This document shows positions 56,732 to 64,000 of a DNA stretch of 64,000 nt, one piece after another. The DNA is from Platycarya strobilacea. Lineage: Eukaryota > Streptophyta > Magnoliopsida > Fagales > Juglandaceae. The position numbers and the translations under genes were made by a program. Positions within the stretch are counted from its first letter, which is position 1. Every line of letters begins with the position of its first letter. The stretch spans positions 11,189,501 through 11,253,500 of the forward strand of contig CM072557.1 in the NCBI GenBank assembly GCA_036898215.1, written 5' to 3'. Under the pieces are notes generated by a model. The model ran no database searches. It was not told where the DNA came from and saw nothing but the letters and a program-made list of their open reading frames with translations.

Positions 56732-57534
56732 CTAACTGTCATCTTCTTCACTGTCATCACTACTAGAGGAACTTTCCTCTTCCTCCACATTTTTCAATTG
56801 AGGACACTCACTTCTGTAATGACCCTTCTTATGGCAATGGTAACACTTCACTTTTCTCTTGTTAGATCTGGAGCTACTGGAACTGGAACTACCTATATTC
56901 TTCCCTGAATATCCTTCCCCGGATCTATTACCAGAAGAACATTTCACAAACAAACCCTCGGCTTGACTGTTCATGCCTAAACCCCCAAATTTTGTTCTCA
57001 ATTCCTTAGAATTCAAAGCAGACTTGACATCCACTAAGGAGATTGTATCTCTACCATACAACATTGAGTTTACAAAATTATCAAACGAAATAGGCAATGA
57101 ACACAAAACAATTAAGGCTTGATCTTCCTCATCAATCTTAATGTCTATGTTCCTCAGATCCATAATAATCTTATTAAATTCATCTATATGTGCAGAAATA
57201 GAAGTACCTTCCTCCATTTTGAGAGTGTATAACCGTTGTTTCAAAAACAACCGGTTAGTGAGAGATTTCTTCAATACAAGCTCTCTAGCTTGTTCCACAG
57301 ACCAACCGCGGTCTCCTCCTCTGCAACTTCCCTCAAAATTTCATCTGATAGTGATAGTAGAATAGTACTGTGAGCCAATTCCTCATTCCTTGACGGTGCA
57401 CGAGACTCACCATTCACTCCTTCTACAACCTTGAACAGACCCTGCTGATGCAACAAAGCCTTCATCCTCAAGCGCCATAAACTGAAACTATTCTGACCGT
57501 CAAATTTCTCTACTCCAAAATTTACTGAGACCAT
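56732..57534 (-). pseudogene. copia gag with CCHC knuckle, one frameshift
   Basis: Starts MVSVNFGVEKFDGQNSFSLW, the FDG box and tryptophan of copia gag. It continues to VGLWNKLESLY, then shifts frame near 57280. The second part (57298-56732) has KSLTNRLFLKQRLYTLKMEE, ISAHIDEFNKIIMDL and LCSLPISFDNFV. The knuckle CYHCHKKGHYRSEC lies near 56835-56795, and the acidic tail is ESSSSSDDSEEDDS. It resembles the gag of the element at 10583-13425 in layout, but the sequence is clearly different. Confidence 0.9.
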
Positions 57535-57543
57535 CCTTTAACG

Positions 57544-57554
57544 CTCTGATACCA
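57544..57554 (-). promoter_or_regulatory. Primer binding site (initiator Met tRNA)
   Basis: Minus strand TGGTATCAGAG, three bases inside the 5' LTR end. Confidence 0.9.
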
Positions 57555-57557
57555 GTT

Positions 57558-58232
57558 TGTTGGGGAAACCCGGCCGACCGACGGACAGTAAACTCGGAGC
57601 CACGCAGCGGATGCAAATAAGAGAAATAAAACTAAAGACGGAGAACAGAAATGGACACCAGATATGAAGTGGTTCAGCTCAAACTGAGCCTACATCCACT
57701 GTTGTGTCGGTCTAAATTACTATAATAACAAAGATGGAGTACACTTCTTGGAGGTTACAAAGCTCTCTCTCTCACAAGGCTCTCAAACCCTTTACAAGTA
57801 GGCTCTCACTGATCTACAAAATCAAACAAGGAGAAAATGGGAGACGGACGCCTGTGTTCATGATCTCGCTCGAGCGAGCCCTTCTCGCTCGAGCGAAATC
57901 GCCTGATCTCCACAACTCTCTGCTTCCTCTCTCTTCTGCACAAATGGCCTCGATCCTTATATAGGTTGTATCACGCTCGAACGAGACATTCTCGCTCGAG
58001 CGGAACACTATTCCAGACGGCGCTAACCCTAGCTCCTGGAAGCGATGCAACCCTAGGATTGATTCTCGCTCGAGCGGGAGGTCGAGCGAGAGTCGAGCGA
58101 AGTCTCTGCCTGGATCCAAAACTTTCCGTTTGATGTCTCGCTCGAGCAACTGTCGAGCGAGAGTCGAGCGAAATTACGGGTTGAAAACTCTAAGTGCAAT
58201 CTGATGCGCTTCATTCAAGCCACATCTCAACA
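57558..58232 (-). repeat. 5' LTR (minus orientation)
   Basis: 675 bp, pair of 55075-55749; six TCGAGCGA words are intact and others carry single changes. Confidence 0.93.
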
Positions 58233-58610
58233 CTTCAATCCCACTTAAATTTATATCCTATTTTTCCTTAATTTTTAATATATAAACTTGCTTAAAAAAG
58301 AAATAAAAAAACAGGGCACTTATACTAGGTGGAATTGCATTGCAAAATTTAATGGTTGCAAGCAACCCAACCCGGCACTAAAAGTCAGTTTATTAGCCAA
58401 TTTCAAAATTGTCTTTGAGCGGTCTTTCCTTTTCAAGAATGGGTGAATGTCATTCAGTTGGCCTTGATCACTTATTTTATTTTATTTTTTGTATTATATT
58501 GTATGTTAATTTTTTAGAAAGATTATAGAAAATTTTCACTCCACTCAAATTTATATCATATTATCCTTTAGTTTTTAATATATAAACTTGCTTAGAAAAA
58601 GAAAAAAAAA

Positions 58611-60243
58611 ATCAGCACTCATACGTGACCAATAAAATGGTAGACATGTCTTAATATTAGATACACTCATGAATTGTGTAAACGTTGTATGTTTTTTTTA
58701 AAGAGCAATAGATTTCATTAGCAAAAATTATTTTTTTATAAGAGTATTGTATTTATTCTTTTTAAAAAAATAAAAAGAGAACTGCTATAAATATAAAGAG
58801 ATCATATAAGAAAAATTATAAATTGATATAATTTCATAAAATTTATTAGATATATTTTATAATAAAAATAATTTTATAATCTAATGTATTATATCAAATC
58901 ATATTATTTTATAATCTAATGTAATATATCAAATCATATTAATTTATAAATTTATTTTTATAATTAAAACATTTTTCTTTTTATAATGAGCGTGTGACTT
59001 TTCTGCTCTTTACAAATATAAATATCATATCTTATTTCCCTTTCAAATGTCAACAGGGATCTAATCATGTTTTCTTATTCAGCTACCATCTTACAGAATC
59101 CGATAAGACCAACGCAATGAATTTTTCTTGTCATATACATTTCCAAGAATCTTCCTAGAACAATTCAAATTACGAGTCCTTAAAAAAATCGTATGAATTG
59201 ATATTAGGGAATAATCAATAAAGAGACTATTAAAAGCTGAAGTAATCCTTATAGTTCTTCTTTTAGATTAATCGATGCTCATACTATGATTTGATTTTGT
59301 TCTTATGTGTTTTCAATTTTGATAATTTCAATCATTTGATAAAAAGATAAATAATTTAATTATAAAAAATATCTCAGAAGAATAAATTTATTAATTGATG
59401 TAATTTGATGTATTACGTTAAATTATAAATTTATTTTTTATTATAAAATAAATTTAATATATCATATGAATTCATGTTAATTTATAAATTTATTTTTTTT
59501 AATTATTTTTTATTAAACAATAAACGGTTTATTGATATTACACTTTTTAACAAAAATTCACAATTTAAAACTCTGTTGTTGAAAGTAGCAGATTCTCTTG
59601 ACCAATTTAGCTAAACGAGACAATCGGAACCGTGCCAAAAAGTATAAGCACCCTTCTCTTTCACGACACGCGCAAAGAAATATGCCTTTCAAGGGGGAAG
59701 AGCCAAAAAAAGATGTCTGATTATCATTGGAATTGCATGATTGTACTTGTATTTCCCACCTACGTTTATATACGGGTTATGGAGGAGCTCATTAATGCGT
59801 CAAGATTCAAGAATTAATATATTTATTGCATGTTTAGAATTGCGTGAAATCATATTCACAATATAAAATGTGTAAATGTCGTGTATTTCCTTTTAATATT
59901 TCGCTATTTTTCAGAAGTAGTAGACAATATTTACACAAAGAGTAGACAATATTCATGTGAAAGTGAGTATGATGAGTGTAAGTACTTTCTATTATTTTTT
60001 TACACAAATCATGACTTTATTTCATATTATTCACGTTTAAAATACTAACAAATTAAAAAAAAAACTATTAAATCACTCTATAAAATCTCTCGACTAAGTT
60101 TCTCGATACAAAAAGTACTATTATTTTTACTTATTGATGAATGGAATTCTTTTTAAAAAAATTGTGCTTCTCAAACAAATTTGGACTACAACTACATCCC
60201 TTAAAGAGATATAGCACTGTTCCTAAAATATATGTTTTCTAAG
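58611..60243. other. AT-rich intergenic DNA, no gene recognised
   Basis: Repeated AT-rich phrases such as TAATCTAATGTA(T/A)TATATCAAATCATATT near 58877 and 58912. The only open frame (59632-59817) is unrecognised. Confidence 0.5.
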
Positions 60244-60866
60244 TAGGGGTGTCAAATCGTGTTAACAGGTCGTATTCATATCGTATCAAGACATGTATAT
60301 TATACTATATAGGTCAAATCTAACACGACCCGTTAAGTTTATCGTGTCAAAATCTCAAACCCTAACCTAATCCGTTAACATAACGTTTCGTATCGTGTCA
60401 AGCCGTTATGACTCATTAGTAAATATTAGGAAATATATTAACACAACATAATATGATTCGTTTCAACCTATTTATGTAAATGAGTTGAATATGTCTAAAA
60501 TTAACCCGTTTGACTTAATTAAATTTAACATAATTTTATATAAATATTAAAATCATAATATCTATAAAACTAATAACACTAATTATAAGTTTAAATTACA
60601 ATCTAAATAATAAAATATCAAAATAAAAATTCTAACAAATTTACATTTAAGTATAAGAATATAATTGTAATTTTAACTTTCTTAACCTGTCATAACGTGT
60701 TATAACGGATTAAAACAGGTTGACCCGTTATCAATCAGTTAAGCAATCGTGTCATAACGGGTCAACCCGTTTTAATCCGAAACCCGTTAAGACTAAACTC
60801 TAACCCGCTATTATCGTGTCGTGTTCGTGTTTAGTTAACGAGTCGTGTAAGAAATTGCCACCCTTA
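60244..60866. mobile_element. hAT-type MITE, TSD TTT(C/T)TAAG
   Basis: The left end TAGGGGTGTCAA pairs with the right end TTGCCACCCTTA (reversed TAAGGGTGGCAA). The flanks TTTCTAAG (60236-60243) and TTTTTAAG (60867-60874) match at 7 of 8 positions. GTGTTAACGGGT-like words cluster near both ends, as in a widespread group of plant hAT MITEs. No coding capacity. Confidence 0.82.
60706..60779. repeat. Internal hairpin of the MITE, 26-bp arms
   Basis: 60706-60731 (CGGATTAAAACAGGTTGACC onward) pairs with 60754-60779 with one mismatch; 22-base loop. Confidence 0.9.
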
Positions 60867-61815
60867 TTTTTAAGGGTAGATATCACTACTCCTGAAAATT
60901 TTTTTTTTTTTTTTTTTAAGATTATGTACTCTTGAAAGTACGAAAATTTTATGGATATTTTCACCCATGAATAATATTTTTAAAATTCGAATTTCATCTC
61001 TCATTATTGGAAAAAAGTATGTTAGAGAAAAACATCAAAATGATGATTTCTTTTTTAAATATTATTTAACTTAATTTTTCATTTAAAAACTTTTAAGATT
61101 ATTTCAGCAATTTTTAAGACTCTTAACCCAACCCCAAATAGGGTTTAGATACACGTAAATTGATTTTACACCATATATAATATTTTGAATGTATTTGTTG
61201 GCTTACATTTAATGAATTAAGAAATAAATATTAAAAATATAATCGTATATTTATCTCCCCCATTTTTAAGCAATATTATAAATGTGTTCTCCATACCGAC
61301 TTATAAATATAATTTTTATATCTAAAAGTATTACCATTTGCTGAGCTTTCTTCTTGTTATCTTACACCAATTGAATTTTATTAAAAAAATTCTAATATTT
61401 ATTAAGAGTAATAAAAATAAAAATAAAAATAAAATATAGTATGTAATAGTCAAAACATTAAAAGATGAGATGATTTCATCTCATATTATCTAATTTTCTT
61501 AAAATATCACTCAAATACAAACATTTTTCAATTTCAAATATTTATATTTTTCATCTAATCATTCCCTAGTTATTATAAAATTTTCAAATTTAAAAAAAAA
61601 ATCAAAATTTTCAAATCACAAAACAAAAATAATATTAAAAAATTTATACTATAACAATCTTTTAATTTTATAATGTTTTTACTCAGTTTTTTTTTTTTAT
61701 TTCTTTCTTTCTAAAATTCCATAAATAACTCAAATTAATTTTTTTTTTTTACGAATCAATCTCATTTCATTTTCTAAAAATCCCCAGTAAAATATAGTAG
61801 TCTTTGAATTCTCTT

Positions 61816-62379
61816 AGGCCTAATTTCACAAACATTTTAAAATCATCTCATTTAATCTCGATATTCAAATACTATTTAAATGTAAATATTTTTCAATTTT
61901 AAATTTTTAAAATTTTTATTTACACCTCATTTGGATAGTGAAATTGTTTTATCTCATCATTGAAACTTTTTAAATTCTCATATAAAATATAATAAATAAA
62001 TAAAATTTTAAAAATTTTAAAATAATAATAAAATTAAAAAATAATATTCTAATAATATTCTATTCAATTTTTAACTTTTATCTAAAAAATCTCCTCTCAT
62101 CTCACTGTTCAAATCACACCTTAATTATTATCTAATTATTATAACTTTTCAAAACTTCTAATTAATCAAAACATAAAAAATATTCATTTTTTTTCAAATG
62201 TGAAAGCAAAAGTTATATTCTAACCCCCTTTCAACTTTATAATTTTTTATTCAATTTTTTTCTCTCATTTTTTAAAATCTCATAAAATCCTACTTATACT
62301 ATTTTAATAATTATTCACAAATTATCTCACTACTATTTCTAAATATTTTATTTCATCTGTATAATCAAACGAGGCCTTA
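61816..62379. mobile_element. MITE-like AT-rich element(s) with GGCCT ends, possibly nested
   Basis: The left end TTAGGCCTAATTTCACA is weakly paired with the right end AATCAAACGAGGCCTTAA (reversed TTAAGGCCTCGTTTGATT). Inside, about 61920-62123, TTACACCTCATTTGGATAGT pairs with ACTGTTCAAATCACACCTTAA, suggesting a second, nested copy. No coding content; no certain target duplication. Confidence 0.45.
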
Positions 62380-62536
62380 ATATTTTGTTTAGTTCTCTAT
62401 TGTATGCTCTTCTGGTAAAAAAATCAATATATTCAAAATGGCTTGACTTTTCATCCGACGAACAATACCCATCTGTTTTATACTTATAAAAACAAAAATA
62501 AAAAAGATCAAAGAATGAAAATTTTAAATCAAATAA

Positions 62537-62569
62537 CTATAAGCAAGTTATTCTCCGACTTGCTTGTAG
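62537..62569. repeat. Hairpin copy 1, ..AAGCAAGT/ACTTGCTT..
   Basis: 12-bp arms with one mismatch around TATTCTCCG. The same hairpin recurs at 63169-63201. Confidence 0.85.
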
Positions 62570-63050
62570 GTTTACTTTTTGGTTATATGCAAACCGTATG
62601 TGTCTTATAAAAAAAGGATAATTTTTTTACAATTCATCAAATATAGACTGTATTGCAATCCACATAAAAATATTTTAATTTTATAATTAAATGAAATGAT
62701 TTTTTCAGATTTTTAAAATTTTTTATTTGTAAATAAATTTATTTTAATTAATTTTATTTTAAAATAGAGATTTCTCTATTTGTTTATTACTTGGACTCAG
62801 GGACGAAACTACCCTTTAGCTTGAGGAGTTTTAACCTCCCAAAATTTTTAAAATTTGATAAAAATCAAATTTTAAAATGTATTTTTATGAAATATATTAT
62901 ATAAAAAATTAATATTTGTCTTTTTTTTAAATTTTTTTTTGTAAATTAACCTTCCAAACTAGATTTTTTAATTTTACCCTTACTTAGACCGTAAAAGAAT
63001 CTAATTTTTTAAACTATATGTAGTATTACCCATAAAAAAAATATAATTTA

Positions 63051-63364
63051 TACACTGCTTTGTCATTTTATTAGGATGAGTTGATATTTGTTATCGAATT
63101 TTAATTTATTTTTAAAAATAATAAAAGATGAGTCGTGAAGATGTGATATTTATAAAATAAGATAATAACTACAAGCAAGTCATTCTCCAACTTGCTTGTA
63201 GTTTTTTTTTTTGTGGTCATATGAATACAAATCTGTTTTATAAAAAAGTGTATACTGCATTGTCATTTTATCAGGATGAGTTGCCATTTCTTATCGAATT
63301 TTTAATTTAGTTTTTAAAAAATAAAAGATGAGTCATGAAGATGTGTTATTTATAAAATAAAATA
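63051..63364. repeat. Diverged direct repeat, period 200 bp
   Basis: Blocks of about 115 bp start at 63051 and 63251, sharing TTGTCATTTTAT(T/C)AGGATGAGTTG and AAAAGATGAGTC(G/A)TGAAGATGTG. The hairpin 63169-63201 lies between them. Confidence 0.85.
63169..63201. repeat. Hairpin copy 2, perfect 12-bp arms
   Basis: CTACAAGCAAGT, nine-base loop, ACTTGCTTGTAG. Same loop core (ATTCTCC) as 62537-62569. Confidence 0.92.
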
Positions 63365-64000
63365 AAAGTATAATAGGTAGTATTGCTTCTCAAATATTAT
63401 TGATAGATTAAACAAAGAAAAAATTTACAATCGTTCAATGTATAAATACTATAATATCTCTTAAATAAATATACTTTTCAATGTATGCAATTCTCTATAA
63501 TACTAAATTTAATATTTAATATAATAAATTATTTATATATATATTCTAAAATCATGCTAAATTGAGGTATATAATTGTATTAAGGTCACGTTCTATACAA
63601 ATTGTTTTATTAAATATAAATATAATATTTATTTATAAATTTAAATAAAATTTTATTTTATTTTTATATAATAATTTATATTTTATTATATTATTATATA
63701 TAATTATAAAAAACTTATTTAAATTTCGGTTTTATATATATATATATATATATATATTGAGTCGGCGCTGACTTAAACATGAGTAGTCAAGATATGTCCC
63801 TGTCAAGATATGATGCCGGCTAGCGCTAATATTAAGTCTTGTATAGATTTAGTGTTAGGTAAGTTGTGATGGATTTAATTTATTTTTTAATATTATTATT
63901 ATTTAAAATTAAAAAAATATATTTTAAAATTAAAAAAAAATATATTAAAATTTAAAAATTATATATTGAAATTTAAAAATTATATATAAAAAATTATATA
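63365..64000. other. AT-rich DNA with TA microsatellite, no gene
   Basis: (TA)n at about 63733-63758. The last 120 bases are A/T runs with repeated AAAATT words. Nothing coding seen. Confidence 0.6.

Larger units (their letters stand above)
55075..58232 (-). mobile_element. Gag-only (non-autonomous) copia LTR element, minus strand
   Basis: LTRs 55075-55749 and 57558-58232 are both 675 bp and very similar. Both read TGTTGGGGAAAC...CATCTCAACA. On the minus strand the primer site TGGTATCAGAG (57554-57544) follows the 5' LTR, and gag is the only coding region. There is no protease, integrase, RT or RNase H between gag and the other LTR (55750-56731). The flanks TTTCC and CTTCA are not an exact target duplication; if real they have three of five bases in common. 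Confidence 0.9.
54869..58610. repeat. About 300-bp tandem duplication; copy 1 is split by an LTR element
   Basis: Copy 1 is 54869-55074 plus 58233 to about 58320; copy 2 is about 58329-58610. Shared text includes AATTTAATGGTTG, AACCCAGCACTAAAAGT or AACCCGGCACTAAAAGT, TTGGCCTTGATCACT, TTAGAAAGATT and AATATATAAACTTGCTTA. The LTR element thus inserted after the duplication formed, or the duplication excluded it. Confidence 0.85.

Overview
This is a window of plant nuclear DNA, almost certainly from a eudicot and probably a woody one. The base is AT-rich. Introns are plant-like (GT-AG, plus one GC-AG), and the only recognisable host genes are plant families: a PHO1;H1-type EXS phosphate transporter, a chloroplast-type Zim17/DNL zinc finger protein and a lysine-rich classical arabinogalactan protein. 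No bacterial, organellar, CRISPR or rRNA features were seen. A Fagales origin is only an impression from the style of the MITEs and LTR elements.

Layout. (1) 610-2803 (+) is the 3' half of a PHO1;H1 homologue; its SPX-coding 5' exons lie outside the window. (2) 4623-9568 is a decayed Ty1-copia element with both LTRs and an ATTAA target duplication. It carries an unexplained reverse-strand insert with a duplicated coiled-coil-like coding unit. (3) 9728-16437 (+) is a four-exon Zim17-type zinc finger gene. Its second intron is swollen to about 5.2 kb by a LINE fragment, a gag-only copia element nested in that LINE (TSD ACACA), and a piece of another copia element. (4) 16674-17604 (-) is a two-exon lysine-rich AGP gene, convergent with the zinc finger gene and only 236 bp from it. 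(5) 19097-26736 is a three-level nest: a LINE, split by a second LINE (15-bp TSD), itself split by a solo LTR. (6) 26856-26983 (-) is a scrap of a tRNA adenosine deaminase gene. (7) About 30376-32300 (+) is a FAR1/FRS (MULE-derived) pseudogene, followed by a 419-bp tandem duplication. (8) 35031-40448 is an hAT element with an 8-bp TSD, arrays of GACTCCGA-type words at both ends and a broken BED-type transposase that lacks the start of its catalytic core. (9) 40515-43400 is a reverse-strand LINE RNase H region interrupted by a 3'-truncated copia element. (10) 44.3-46 kb holds two MITE-like inverted-repeat elements. (11) 47.5-52.4 kb holds a 73-bp tandem repeat, a possible diverged hAT-like element, a solo LTR with TSD AGAGA and a 26-bp-stem hairpin. 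(12) 55075-58232 (-) is a second gag-only copia element whose LTRs are packed with the word TCGAGCGA; it sits in one copy of a ~300-bp tandem duplication. (13) 58.2-64 kb is AT-rich DNA with an hAT-type MITE (60244-60866), other MITE-like blocks and a repeated hairpin.

The host genes do not form a pathway. What they share is exposure to transposons: the zinc finger gene has an LTR 159 bp upstream of its ATG and about 3.5 kb of nested elements in one intron. I found no convincing new defence or regulatory system. The best candidates for new biology are the duplicated coding unit inside the copia element, the two gag-only copia elements, the exact 559-bp duplication in one of them, and the hAT element whose transposase lost its catalytic start in frame.
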